From NCBI GenBank assembly GCA_036365455.1, contig JAWQUS010000008.1, positions 21,931,501 to 21,995,500 on the forward strand: a stretch of 64,000 nt of DNA. Reading direction: 5' to 3'. Each line of letters opens with the position of its first letter. Position 1 is the stretch's first letter. Made by a program: the position numbers and the translations under genes. The notes below the pieces were generated by a model. That model was given only the letters and a program-made list of their open reading frames with translations, had not been told where the DNA came from and made no database searches. The stretch comes from Macrosoma leucophasiata. Its lineage: Eukaryota > Arthropoda > Insecta > Lepidoptera > Hedylidae. Of this stretch, positions 1 to 13,700 are shown one piece after another.

Positions 1-150
1 TATTATATAAAAAAAACAATACATTAATTGAAAAATGTTTACGTAAACATGGGGGGAGGGGGTAAGAGCTTTCCTTACTTTTGCTGACAAGGGGGATGGG
101 GGGGTAAAGAATTGTAATAAATCTGCTTACGTAATACTTGAACGGCCCCC
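1..150. repeat. Right end of a TIR MITE (family B), cut by the window edge
   Basis: G-rich block ending in GTAATACTTGAACGGCCCC. The same block and terminus close the complete copy at 27957-28451, whose left end is the inverted form. Only the right half is present here. Confidence 0.7.
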
Positions 151-479
151 TTAAAATGAGACCAATTGTTGAAAACTTTGAAATTTATCCCCCAAAACTA
201 CTCTCATAGCTACAATTTATTTATTTTCGTTACACGTTAATGTTTGGGTCACTGATTAAGGTAACATGTGCTTAACTTTCTATTAAGTCCAGTTCTTTTG
301 AAAACATCGATTGTGTCAGACGGACGGACAGACAGACACACGAGTGATCTTATAAGACATCCGTTTTTCCTTAGTTACAGATCCCTAAAAACAATGACGA
401 TGTCCTTGGCGCAAAAATAGACATTTATTCTAACAGCACGTAACGGTTATAGAAGAAGCCGCAGCATTTGTTAGCTTAC

Positions 480-622
480 CATTTCAATAACTTGTTCTTC
501 GCAATTCCAAAACGAAATCGAATGATTTATGGTGTAAAAAAAATACATTACTGTTATAGCAACATAGTTCACCGTGTACACAGCACCCAAGAATGATACA
601 AGCAGCCTCAAGTAGCCAACAC
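480..622 (-). CDS. SLC6-type transporter, second exon seen
   Basis: Minus-strand exon of 143 nt with AG acceptor at 624-623 and GT donor at 479-478. It adds two bases to the split glycine codon left by the exon at 711-948 and reads VGYLRLLVSFLGAVYTVNYV, then an aromatic-rich helix and SFWNCEEQVIEM. This is the TM3 region and start of extracellular loop 2 of sodium/neurotransmitter symporters (family knowledge), which couple Na+ to import of amino acids or amines at the plasma membrane. The next exon lies beyond the left edge. Substrate cannot be predicted. Confidence 0.8.
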
Positions 623-710
623 CTGAATTTTTAAAACAAATTACTATTTATTCAAGTACAACGTTCATAACAAATTATTATAAATGTTACTTAGTATAAA
701 ATGGCATAAC

Positions 711-948
711 CTCTAAAAAATGGAACTGCTCTCCAAACTCCAACCGCATCTTGCTGGCTCAACTGTCCCACCGCTAGCTGCAGAAGCACGGCAGGCGAGG
801 CCACTAACACCATGGCAACGGTTAGGACTGTCGTGTACGACAACCCACCGTAGCGAAATGCATCTCTTGGCGTCCGCCATGTACTGTTGAAACTGAACGC
901 AACGGCGATGGTACACAAATGTGCGCGAATAAGGGTCCAACTCAAAGC
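711..948 (-). CDS. SLC6-type transporter, exon with TM1 and TM2
   Basis: Minus-strand exon of 238 nt with AG acceptor at 950-949 and GT donor at 710-709. It encodes about 79 residues including STWRTPRDAFRYGG, a TM2 helix, LLQLAVGQLSQ and VWRAVPFFRG, matching the TM1-TM2 and 'GQ..' signature of SLC6 symporters. The usual unwound GLGNVWRFP segment of TM1 is changed (FSFNSTWRTP), so this is a divergent, orphan-type member. No initiator ATG is visible; an upstream exon should encode the cytosolic N-terminus but I did not find it in the AT-rich DNA to 3.3 kb. Confidence 0.82.
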
Positions 949-3310
949 CTAAAAATAAGAAATAAGTTAGAGTGTTCAGTCATATCGATCAACTCGATGC
1001 ACGTGTTAGAGGGTATAATTTTTCCATTATAAACATAAACCCTATTATATTACCGATACTTCAAACTTACCTTTATCTTGAAAGGAGATAACATAATTAA
1101 TCATTAAAACTAAACAACGCAGTGACACATTCTAGTGATATCTAAAAGAGATCACAGTAGAACATACTTGTTGAAATAGAGCCGCGAAACTGCATCTGAC
1201 AATCAACTGAGAGACGGTTCTACATCGTCCTAGATAGTCGCGAGATAAACTGATATCGGATGTATCGTTGAATCGATCTCTCGGGGTTCACTTATCAGCG
1301 CAACATTTCGAGTGGTTTCCCTGCAGATTGTTTACATTGAGATATCGTTGGCTGGTGGTACACCTGCATTCATAGATATTCCTCTCCAAATATTATGACT
1401 CACACACAAGACTTAACAACAGAAACGATGCTAATTATACTTATGTTTATACGTGTAACCTCTTGATTTGAAGAGGTACGGGAGGTATATCGATCGAGAT
1501 ATTTGGTGCTCCACAGTCTCTGCCTACCCCTCTCGGCTTGAAGATACATACACGCAAACTAGACTTGGATAACGAGATACCTACATTTGAATGTGATCTT
1601 CGCAATTATGTATTATGCCAAGAATGGATATACATAGAATAGTTCAGGATGTCGGTTGAGGTAACAAAATTTTAATCTCCTGAACAAAAACAAGAACTCG
1701 CATGCGGTATATTTTGTGTCGATTAACCATAATATTAATTCTACGAATGATTCAGATAGTTCGGACACTCACAAACTGTTGAAAAAATAAATATAACGTC
1801 TAGGGCATTTTGTTCCTCCCGTCTCACAAACCCCATAAATTTGATGTATTTACGGCACATGGGTCATAATGGGGCAAATCAAACAATAATATGACATTTA
1901 TTATAATTTTATTGACATTAAAAGTACGCTACTATGATATTTAATGTAGACTGCTACAGTGCGTAATGTTTTTAATTTTAAACAAACATTAAAATAAATT
2001 GTGTCTAAAATTATTCTACTAACATACCATGATTCGGATTTATAAATCATAATTTGGAAACACAAACACGTCATATACCTACATAGGAGTGTTATTTTAG
2101 TGTTATAAATAATTTACAACTTTCCAAAATATATATTTTTATTTGTAATCGTACTTGTAGCACGTAATACTATTCGACTAATATTAAGAGATTCAATTTA
2201 TGCAATCTGTGATTTCTTCATGATCCAAACATCTTTTATGAAAAAGCAGCGCATTATATTTAAAACATGTTTCTTGTTTTTGTAATCAATAGACGAATAA
2301 TAAACAAATATCATAATATGAAGAATTAGAAAATTTCTGTTTATAAACATAAGAATTCGTCAGCGAGCTTTTCGAGTTGCTATGACCACGTTCAGAGAGT
2401 ATACAAATACTACCACGTTGGTAACAGTAACAAGTCATGGCCGATTTTGTTCAAAATCTTTTTTAAATTATGTAATGCGTTATGTATTAAACAATGCCAA
2501 CACATTATCCAAAAATTAACACTGAATGAAAAACAGAGTATAAAACACTTCGTTTTATATCTATTTTGACAGGATTTGAATGTTTATTTTGTTGTGAATT
2601 GAAATTGTTTTAATTGAATTAGGCCTCCTATCATATATCACGTCATATTAATTTTAAATATAACTAAACGAAGATTTTAATTAATGCGTATTTTTAATAT
2701 AAGTAAGTAAATCAATCAATAAATGTTATAAATACATTAGGTACATTTCTAAATAACGCTTTAAAATGTTACGGACGAATCGCCTCACACAGCCACATTC
2801 AACTCAGTCTAAAAACAATATATTTAATAAAAAAGATGCATAACAATAAATCAGATCTCTGGTTCAAGTGTAGAATATAAAGTCGAATTAAGATAACGTA
2901 TAATCAAAACATATTTACTAAATTGGTCTAACAATCCCGGATTGAGAAGGTGTCCGAATATTTGTTTTTTCCTTTTCATTCAACTAAATTAGTGTGTATC
3001 CTCATGGCCGATAAAAACTTATGTTAATTTTACACTTATAGGATGTCACATTGTTCTAAACACCGCACCTTGTAAAGTTAAAGTAATTTTCGTGTGTAAC
3101 CTTGTTTACTTAGAATTTGTTATTGTTAACAAAAACGTGTTATAATAATAAATAACAAAAACGTTATAATAGACACCGATAGAGTACAACATTATCTTAT
3201 ACGAGAAACATTAAGATTACAGTTGAAACATCTATATTCTATTGCGTCTACTAATTCTGGAATATGCTATAGTTACATGTATGCGTAGACATGGATGTAA
3301 ATATGGAGAA
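949..3310. other. AT-rich non-coding DNA between SLC6 and the first MITE
   Basis: No coding exon recognised on either strand. A short scrap at about 1518-1555 resembles the 3' tail of the RTE element at 39706-40796 ('TCTGCCTACCCC' then a run into 'GATACATAC'). SLC6 upstream exons or promoter could lie here unrecognised. Confidence 0.5.
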
Positions 3311-3603
3311 CATAGAGCAACGCGGCCCACCGGTCGCGGCGGACCGGAGGGAAGAGGCCATAGCGTGTATTACCGATGCAAAACAGTCTGTCATTTTTTG
3401 CGGGGGGTAATGCGTGCGACACACACGCACACTACAAAAATCGACTGTTACTACGAAACTCACACCTTGACTTTAACAAAATAGAGAAACAATTTCACGC
3501 ACACATTTAAACATCTAGGCGACAGGTATAGGCCCATTCGGGCTTGTACTTTGACAGAAGGGAAAGCCTGCATATGGCTACTTCCCTCCGGTGTTTCTCT
3601 ATG
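3311..3603. mobile_element. hAT-type foldback MITE (family C), copy 1
   Basis: 293-bp element beginning CATAGAGCAACGCG and ending in TCTCTATG, with long terminal inverted repeats; the right one has lost its inner GC-rich part. It is flanked by an exact 8-bp duplication ATGGAGAA (3303-3310 and 3604-3611), as produced by hAT transposases. The terminal repeat carries an inner GC-rich palindrome. No coding capacity. Confidence 0.9.
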
Positions 3604-4017
3604 ATGGAGAAACGAAAATAAACCCATGGAACACACAAAGAGCGCCCAGGATGGTCTGCGTTGATCATTCTATTTTAAAACTATCTTAGCACTAGAACGA
3701 TGGGATCGCGAATGTTTTTGCCACTAACATGTAGGCACACAGTCATTAAATTACATACTACCACACTTTATCCGGTGAACTGAACAACTAGTCCAGAAAA
3801 CAACGTTTTTAATTTTAGCCAAATAGCAATGATGATATTAATTTTACTACAATTCTTGAATTGTAAAATGATATAAAAGCGTAAAATGACACGTATCGTC
3901 TTCATATTGAATACAGCTGCACACTTTACTGTGGCAGCTGCATTTAGCTCAGCCCGGACTGTAATAGATCACATATAATAATGTTAAAAACATATATACA
4001 ATAAGTAATGTTTCATT

Positions 4018-4130
4018 TGGAGGAGTTCGAGGGCATTGGTAGGTAATCTACCTACCGCTAAATAGTAACGTTGAATGCTATTGATTATGACAATGTACAA
4101 TGCCACCTCTTCTCAAAGCCTGTTTTAGGG
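4018..4130 (+). repeat. Decayed SINE-like repeat A
   Basis: Shows the family A head (GGAGTTCGAGGGC, CTACCGCTAAAT) found better preserved at 8348, 25275, 35441 and 42742. Confidence 0.5.
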
Positions 4131-4847
4131 TTGAGTCATCAATAACCATCTGATTAAACGTAATGCCCGTTTGCTACTTATCCCGAACGAAATAAAATGT
4201 ATATGCGCCGCGCCTGTACAACCTGCAGTCTTGTGTAGACCATGAAGCAGCATTCCTCGCCGTGGTTAGGATAGGTATGTCAAATTGACTTGATTTGTGA
4301 TTACATAAACAGTCAAATTTGGTAGGTACTACGAGTCTATGTCCTCTCTAGATCAAGCTTATATACCTACCCCCATCACCATTATCTACTTCGATTTCAT
4401 ATTTTTAATTAATTACTTATGCGGTAGTGCTATAATTTTTTTTTCAGACCTTAATGTCATATTAAATATCATCACCGTAATAACTATACGCTGTATATAT
4501 TTACTATTATTACATTAATATTTACAGTTTATACCCACCATCATTACATATTAAAGTATTAAGTGTAATAATTGTCCGAATCAATACATGACCCGCATAA
4601 AATGTAAGTTTATGAGTAGGTTTTAGTGTAGAATGCTAAAATACAAAGAAGAAACTAATTTTCTTATTTTACATTACGGAACGTCACTGGAGGGTTCAGA
4701 TCAGTGGATGTGTTATATTAAAATACATTTCTAAAGCCCTGAAAATATAATATATATCATCAATTCCACTCCGTAAGACAATCGTGTATGCTCGTAGCCT
4801 ACTTAATCAATGCACCATATTATATAATAATATATAAATGTCGACGG

Positions 4848-5769
4848 CATAGAGCAACGCGGGCCACCGGTCGCTGCGGACCGGAGGGGAGTAGCCATAG
4901 CGTGTTTTACCGAAACAAAATAGTCTGCCATTTTTACGGCGGGAACACACACTTTCTTAAATTCACACACAACAAAAATCGTCTATTACTACGAAACTCA
5001 CACCTTGACTTTAACAAAACACATCAACAATTTCACACACACTTGTTATCATTCCGTGTCATAATAGTGTAAAGAATAATGCAACTACATCGACAAGTCC
5101 TAAAAACCATAGTTGCAACAAGTGTCGATAAATTTTATCGATAAATTACTTAACTCTTTGAAATAAGATTTAAATGAAATACACTTTGTATTATTATAAA
5201 GATGGACTTTATTTATTATGTACTACCAATTTAACAAATAATCTTGTCGCGTTATGCGCACGTATAGTCCGGTCAATTTAGACCAAAAAAATAGAGTGAA
5301 GTAACATAAAGTCCCAACAAGCTGAATTTTTAGTGTAGTTTTCAAATCATAATTATAAACAATGTCTATAAGTTCCCCATCATTCCCGTGTATGGAAAAA
5401 AAAATACCAAAATAACCAAAAGTGTTTATGACCGATCCCCGTATCGTATAAGGCATACCAAACATTGCGCCCGACTGTGTTGTTTATATCAGTCCGAAAC
5501 AACACGACCGATATTATGGCATTTTATACCTTAAGCTTGATGTGTTAGATCTCTTTTTACAGTAAACAACACAGCAAATCAGCATTTTTTTGGACGTCCG
5601 TTCAGTCGCACAACTAGATTTAGTCTAATGAGCGGTCCAGCTGCAAATAGTTTTATTATAGGCACAGGATTTTTTAAAGCATTTAATCTTGTACTTTGAC
5701 AGAGGGAAAAGCCTGCGTATGGCTACTCCCCTCCGGTCCGCCGCGACCGGTGGCCCGCGTTGCTCTATG
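4848..5769. mobile_element. hAT-type MITE (family C), long copy 2
   Basis: Left terminal repeat at 4848-4900 and right terminal repeat at about 5718-5769 match copy 1 ends. Both sides carry the exact 8-bp duplication GTCGACGG (4840-4847 and 5770-5777), so the 922 bp moved as one unit or received a later insert. Family sequence stops matching copy 1 near 5042 and resumes near 5688. The ~645 bp between is either a nested insertion or an internal segment lost from shorter copies. The small ORF at 5223-5465 resembles no transposase. Confidence 0.85.
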
Positions 5770-5777
5770 GTCGACGG

Positions 5778-7585
5778 GGTTGCTTATGATTTATTTTTAG
5801 CAACAAAACTACTTAATCATGGGTCTACTTAATCATAAAGTTAGGAAGTACATTTCACTTACATTCTGCTACGTATTTACAAGATAATAGGTAGTACTTA
5901 AATGTCACCACTACTGGCAAAACGGCGAGTTAACATTGTTGTTATTACGTGTTAAAGCTTACCTAAGTATTCCTATCGACAAATTTGCAACACATAATAA
6001 TATCATCTATTATAACAATACAAGAGATAGCTTTCGTATATTTTGTTCATAAATTGGTTGCGTGAAAGTAGCAATCGCAGTACAGAATAATGAAAGTTAT
6101 CTTGATATTTCGTCCCGTAAATATAAAGCACACATGAATTACATATCCCAGTGATTTTGGAAACCTTAGAGAAAAGAGAAACTTTGTAATCCTAGATGTA
6201 CCATCGAAGAAATGTCCGGTAGATCATGTCGGTGCTTTATTTGTGTAACGATAAAGTCTAATTTGCAATGGTTGAATCTTTGATGGTACACTAAATTACA
6301 TATAGAAAACAACATAAGCTCCACGCCTTATATACATACATTCTCCAACATACGCCTAATGCGTATATAATAATGTTTTTACTAGAAGATAAGACTGAAC
6401 TTGTGTTCGATGTATTAATCATAATACATCATAATTTAAAACATGTACATATTTTTTACGGGACTAAAATTATGGACATTTATACTATTTTATAACATGT
6501 GCAAATTTTATGTTATTATTCTATGATGACTGCTTCTATTTGTATGATTTTATTTCTGTAATAGCTAACACAGACACAGACAAGCCCCGAAGAACACATG
6601 AGACTATTGTAATGAGAATTGATGAGCCAAACTTTGGGCTATGTGGGTGAACTGGCCAGCTGGCTAGGCCTCTGAAGTGAGATCCGGAACCTGCCTATAA
6701 TCAACATCTTACATTATCGAATCCTACGTCAAGCAGGTGGTGAATCGTCTCTCCTTGGTGGGCTCCCCAAACAACCCTCGGATCGACGGAGGGCAACACT
6801 AACGTGTTCACCATCGAGAGCGAGTAATCTCGAGCTCGGAATGGCCTTCCCCGCTATCACGTCATTAGTCACTTCCACCCCCGAGTGTATGGCTCTTGCT
6901 GGCAAATGCCATACCTCTAGCGCCCCACTCTGACCGGCCAATGAAGGCAAGCCAGAGGTGAGAGACCTGATGATCTGTCCAGCTGCACAACTGTGTGCAA
7001 CTGTGTGGCGTACGAGGCGGACACCAGTTCTCTCGGAGGATCACGAGATGATGGTAGGGGGTGGTGTCGCTACTCACCAACAGCTCGCCACAAGCTGCTC
7101 TACCCTCCTGCTATTATTATTCTTATTAAAAACGCTATTTAATGTTACGCGTAATTTTTTAACAATAAATTTTTGTCGCGTAATTAGCTCATACATAATT
7201 ATCATAGATTTTTTTTATAAATATTCACAGACAGAAATGTCAGCGCAAGACTCTATAGTTTCACAATGACATTTAATAACATCATGTCGACCAGGCGAAT
7301 ATAGAAATACTTATAGCTATACTTTACAGTGAGTATACAGTACTTGTTTAAAATGGACAATATATAGGGTGATATTGCATACTGTTGAGCAGGGGCCGGA
7401 TTATCCGCAAACCGGTGTAGGCTAGTGCATTACGCGTTTTCTTTTTGGAATCCTGTTTCTTACTTAAACGAAATGGGTCATCTAGAACCTCGTACATAGG
7501 CACTGCCTAAGAGTTTAGACTTGGTGAATTCGGCTTTGCTGTTGACCGGCTATTGAGTTCGTCGTTGTGTCAGTGTCTAGGATAT
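5778..7585. other. hiw 3' flank with a probable retroelement scrap
   Basis: Contains the hiw 3' UTR on the minus strand (extent unknown; no exact AATAAA close to the stop). A segment at 6195-6295 is repeated at about 52185-52285 (GGTAGATCATGTCGGTGC). A GC-richer block at about 6585-7125 ends in ATTATTATT-like sequence and looks like a SINE or LINE tail. No convincing gene. Confidence 0.45.
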
Positions 7586-7707
7586 TTAGAATGCCTGCGC
7601 GTGCCTGCAGACGCCGCAGCCCAGAGCAAACTCCTCACCTGTGGGTGGATGTTGGATGTGCAGCGGGCATTCTTCCGATGTACCCGGCAACTGTTCGCCT
7701 TTGGGAC
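7586..7707 (-). CDS. hiw: hiw terminal exon w40 (2044-2083 and stop)
   Basis: [40 protein letters not shown] then TAA at 7588-7586. Matches the invariant C-terminus of MYCBP2, which fixes the 3' end of the gene. Confidence 0.98.
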
Positions 7708-10700
7708 CTGTCACAGATATTCATTCTAGGTAATATTATTATGGCAATGACATATTTGCCATAATTAGTGGTTCTGTGGTGTGCTTAAGATTTTCAAAGA
7801 TGTAATGTGTCGCTCTTTATTATTTTTTTAAAAAGCACTGTGATGAGTTCGATCGGTAGTTTGCCTTAGATGATTCCGGATGAATACCAAAGAGTGTGCA
7901 TATTTGTTTGAACATTTCAATGCGATTAGTTATTTAGTTACTAAAATATTGTAAAAAAAAAAACATACCAGCTGGACACTGCGGTAGCAGATGTCTGGGA
8001 ATATTTGTCACTCGTTGGAAGTCGTCGTGGCACGCATTGCAGAAGTGTGATGTGCCAAAACAGAAGAAAACCGCCACCTATCAAATGGCATTATTGTATT
8101 AATGGGTTCATGAAGACTGGTAGATAATTACGTAAAAATAAGAGAGTTCAATCCGGGTCGCGTTTGTAAAACGTTTTCGTAATTAACCAAAGTCATGAGA
8201 TCATTTTTAATTGTGATTTTTCACATTAGATTAATCAGTGCCAATAGATTTATTTAAAAATTAAAGTGTAACATCATAAAAGTAATTAGTAGTAAGAAGA
8301 TTCATAATTAGAAGTAATTTAAATAACAATAATTAAATATTTTTACTGGTGGTAGAGTTCCAGTGTAGGAGCTCGAGGGCGTAGGCCACCGTTTACCTAA
8401 TTTATCTGCCGCTAAATGGTAGTGTTCAGCACATGATAATGTATGGCCCCGTAATAACTATCACAGAGACAATACCTAATGTCTCAGGGATGGCAACGCA
8501 TCTGCATTTCTACCACTGTTCTTTTTGTCAGGGTCTATGGGCTGCAGTCATCATTCAATGTGGACTGCACGCTTGTATGCCACATTATTACGTACCACCA
8601 GTATTCCGTCTTATGATAGCGATTTTCGTGATTGTAATGTGAAAAAAATATGAGATTATTGTAAAATTATGGTGTCTGTGAAATTTAACAAAAATAGTAA
8701 CATTTACTTTAACAGTAACTGCGAAATGCGAATTGAACCAGCGTATTGTTAAAGTAACTAATTTTTGCTTAATCGATACAAAGGAGATGTTGCGAGTTCG
8801 GCTCTGGTTCGTACACGTCCTCAAAAAATGGGTGAATTAAAGAAGAAGCCGAAAAAAATACAATTAAAATATTTAAGAATTTATTTTAGAGTTACAACCA
8901 CATTTAATTCAAACGATTTTATCATTTTCAACTATGTTAAACATTGCGGCGATCACTTGGGATCGATCGATTTCGATAGTATTTAGAAAATATTACTTTT
9001 TTCACCAAGTAATATATAATCAAAATACAATTTAAAAAATGAAAATGTCAAGATGACATCGCCCGCCATATTCGCCATGTTGGTTTTGAGTTGCAATTCT
9101 AACTGCAAATAATGTTTTGTAACTGCAAACAAAGCTAAATAAGTGAAAATATGCAGTAAAAAACGTTTTTATATTGATTTTGCCTGTTTAATGATATTGT
9201 GTACAATACATGGCCGGAGCTCCATACATTTTTGCAACATCTCCTTTGTTTAATGTAAAGTAAGCAATGAAATGCAACCCAGTCTTGTAGACACTTAGCC
9301 TGGGTTGCGCCAAGATATTTGTTAAAGTTAATGTAACATATCACATCCTTCTCTAACATTAAGAAATTTGTTAAAGACAAGGATGTGAAATGTCACTACT
9401 ATAACTCACAAATATCTTGGTAGCAACCCCAGACTTAAGGTTGGGGAAAAAGTCTTTTCGCATTATAGTATGTATGAACTTGTAATAAAATCTCTTTGGC
9501 TGTAGTATTTGTATCTGGCTGATTTTGATATCATTGAAAGTTAACATTTTAAATAACATAATTCCAAATTCAAATAAGGCAAATGTGTGATTTAAATTTG
9601 TTTTTCGTACTGTCAAGATGAGTGAATCTAATGAAGAAATTGGATACATTTTAAAATTTTACTACAAAAAAGGTAAAAATGCAACGTAAGCCGCGAAAAA
9701 AATTTGCGATGTTTATGGACCTAGTGCAGTGTCTGTGAGAGTAGCACAAATTTGGTTTAAGCGTTTTCAATCCGGAAATTTTGATGTCAAAGATGCACCT
9801 CGCGCTGGTCGCCCTATTACGGATAAAATGGATGCCATTTTTGAAAAAGTGGAGCAAGATCGACATATCAGTAGTTACGACGTAGCTGAAGAACTGAGAA
9901 TTGATCACAAAACAGTTTTGGCGCATTTGAAAAAAGCTGGGTACAAAAAAAAGCTCGATATTTGGGTACCTCACGAGCTCACTGAAAGAAACCTAATGAA
10001 CCGTGTACTCATTTGTGATTCTTTATTACGACGTAATGAAACCGAATCATTTTTGAAGAAGCTGATAACTGGTGATGAAAAGTGGATTACGTACGACAAG
10101 AACGTGCGAAAAAGGTCGTGGTCAAAGGCCGGTCAGGCTTCACAGACTGTGGCGAAACCCGGGTTAACTCGCAATAAGGTGATGTTGTGTGTGTGGTGGG
10201 ATTGGAAGGGCATTATTCATTATGAGCTATTACCACCAGGCAGGACTATCGATTCTGAACTCTACTGCGAACAACTGATGAGATTAAAGTAAGAAGTTGA
10301 GAAAAAGCGGCCGGAATTGATCAACAGAAGGGGTGTGGTGTTTCATCATGATAACGCTAGACCTCACACATCTATAGCCACTCAGTAAAAATTAAGAGAG
10401 TTTGGCTGGGAGGTGTTAATGCATCCGCCGTATAGTCCTGACCTTGCACCTTCAGATTTCCACCTGTTTCGGTCTCTTCAGAATTCTTTATGCAATGTTA
10501 GGTTAACATCACGTATTGTCGCGGTATTTTGATGAGAAGTCCCAAATTTTTTATAGAAATGGGATCATGTCCCTACCTACAAGATGGCAAAAGGTTATCG
10601 AACAAAATGGTACATACATACTTTAGTTAAATTTAAATAAACTATATTAAAAAATGTTTTGAATTATCTTAAAAAATGCGAAGAAACTTTTTCCCCAACC

Positions 10701-13700
10701 TAAATTATAGTAACTTTTAACAATCTCCCGGCACATAACTAAATTCCGATAATGACAGTCGGGAACAGTCTGCAAGAGGTAGCAAGCAGTAACTACCAGT
10801 GTACAGCAGAGTGGCGGTACTCACGGAGCAGCAGAAGCGGCACTTGTACTCGAGAAAGTCGGTCCCGTGCTTGGGACAGGAGCGCGCGCCGGTCACGTCG
10901 GAACACGCGCCGCACGCCAGTTCGCCCGGTTGCCACGCGCCCGCGCACTCCGCCTCGCAACGCGCGTTGCCGCCGAAGTACGCCTGATCACATACATTTG
11001 TTATCATCGAATCGTGTTGATCGTGCATGACACATTTTAAAACATAATTTGTATAGATTTAACTAGCTGTGGTCCACTAAAGCATCCGAAAGGGTCCACT
11101 AAAGTATAATAAAATAGATACTGGGTCCCCGTAATTTCTTTCACAAGGCAAAACAATTTAGACGCTTGAACCGCACGTGGAATATTTTAAATCAATTTAA
11201 CAAAAATGAAATCGAACTATATTATTGATGTATGTATGAGGAGATAAGCTGCATATCTATTGCCTACCCTTAAACTTCTTCCAATTCTTATCAAATATAC
11301 ATCAAGATCAAGCAGTTGCACATCGCAATAACATACCTTGCCGCATTTATGACAGACATAGTATGCGAACTTCTCCATAGCATAGTTAGCGGCCTCGAGC
11401 GGGGTCCGCTCGTGAGAGGTCTCGCCGGCCGCGTTGCCCTCGTACTCCAGCCGCATCAGGGCTTTGCGTTTCACTTCCTCGCGAAGATTCCTGATCGGCG
11501 TCAGCAATTCCTCTAGAGTCCAGTGGTCCATGTCATCCTGCCAAGTTATTATTTTCTACTTAAAATCCTAGTTTAACAACTGTCGATAGTATGATATAGT
11601 ACAAACAGAGCAACACGGCCCGGTTCCTTATCGATGCAAAACAGTTGTCATTTGGGGGGGGGGAATTTGCGTGACAACAAAATTCGTTTATTACTACTAC
11701 TACACCTTGACATTAACAAAACACATTTAAACATCTCGGCGACAGGCATTGGACCACTTGCATTTGTACTTTGACAGAGGGGATTGCCTGCATATGACTA
11801 CTCCCTTCCGGTCCACCGGCCGGTGGCCCGTGTTGCTGTATGCCTTTTGTATGTTGCTATGAAAGAAAAACAATATAGTTACTACTAATTATATTTCTTA
11901 TGAAGGTATAATGAATGGATTCAAACCTTGCAAATAGGACACTGCGAGAAGGAAAACGTGATGCGTGGTCCGTTCCATTTGTTGATCAGCACTTTTTTGC
12001 AGCAATGAAGATGGAAAACATGGCCACATCGTAACTGTAAAATGATTCAAACGTAAGGCGATCAGTTACACTACAGTAAAAAAGTTCCAAATTGGCCATT
12101 TTTATGTTGAAATAGTATCAAAATGTATATAATCTGTGGACTAGTCTATGACTTGCTCTATAATACAGTCTATTCGCAACAATTAACGTGTTTCAATAGG
12201 TTATGGGCCCAGTCCCGCAATTTTCAGTGAAAGTATAATTCGAGTAGTTTTTTCGTTATATTTTTTGTGTGGTTCTCGTGCATAATGTCATCATCAAGTT
12301 ATATAGTTAACGTTCCAAAGTTGAAAGGGCGTGAAAACTATGATGACTGGGCATTCGCGGTAAAAAACTTCATGGTGTTAGAAGGCATTGATTTGGACAA
12401 TATTTCGCCGGATTTAAGTAAAATTGAGCAAGCAAAGGCCAAAGCCAAGTTAATTATGACTGTCGATCCATCATTATACGTCCACATCAAGACCGAGAAT
12501 ACAGTGAACGCGTTGTGGAAAAAGTTAAAGCAACTGTTTGACGACACCGGATTCACTAGAAAAATCAATTTGCTTCGATCATTAATATCGATCCGCCTAG
12601 AAAATTGTGAATCCATGACAAGCTACGTGTCTCAGGTGGTTGAAACAGCGCAGCGTTTGCAGGGAACAGGGTTTGAGATCAGTGAAGAATGGGTCGCATC
12701 ATTACTCTTAGCCGGGCTTCCAGAAAAATTCGCGCCTATGATCATGGCGATCGAGCACTCCGGGTTGGCAATCAGTGCTGACGTCATAAAGACGAAGCTT
12801 CTAGATATGACTTCTGATGTTGGCAGTACTGGAAATGGAACAGAGACAGCGTTTTGGTCGAATCGTCGAACAAAAAGTGGCAACACTGTGCATTCCAAGC
12901 AAACGTCAAAGTCAAATCATCAAATGTCATCAGGAAGTAAACAAATCAAGTGCTATAGATGTAAAAAAATTGGACACTTTAAAAACCAATGTCCTGAATT
13001 CAAAGTTAAGGAAGCAGGTGCTTTTAGTGTGGCTTTTCTTCAAGGAGAATTCAGTACAGATGATTGGTATATCGATTCCGGTGCAAGTGCCCATATGACG
13101 GCGAACCGAGAAAGTTTATTGCAAATACGAAAACACGAGATAAGACAAATAGTTGTTGCGAATCAAACATCTATGCCAGTTTTGTGTGCCGGTGATACAC
13201 GAATAACTACGTGTGTAAACACCAATCAGTTCGACATTCGTGTGAAAAATGTATTGTACATACCTAACCTCACAACTAACCTGCTATCTGTTAGTCAGCT
13301 AATATCCAATGGAAATACAGTTTCGTTTGAAAAGAATTGTTGTAATATCCGTAATAAACAGAATAAACTTATTGGAGTGGCAAGTTTAAACAATGGAGTG
13401 TACAAACTAAACACAGCTAAGTCAGAGGTGTTAGCGGCTTCGGCAGTACATACACTAGATGCTAGAATGTGGCATAGAAGACTGGGGCACATCAACAGTG
13501 ACGACCTAGAAAAAATGAAGAATGGTGCAGTGGAGGGTGTATCCTTCGTAGATAAAGCAAACATCCAGAAATCCAACTGCGAAGTGTGCTGCGAAGGGAA
13601 GCAATGTCGCTTACCTTTTCCAACGGGCAATAATAGAAGTGATACCCTTTTAGAAGTGGTGCACTCCGATCTTTGTGGGCCTATGGAGACGAAATCTCTT

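Noticed and set aside
5223..5465. Small minus-strand ORF inside the long family C MITE as a transposase piece
   Set aside because: No hAT motif; hydrophobic random-looking translation.
12267..12284. Earlier start for the Copia polyprotein
   Set aside because: The open frame extends upstream but without ATG; the first ATG at 12285 fits better.
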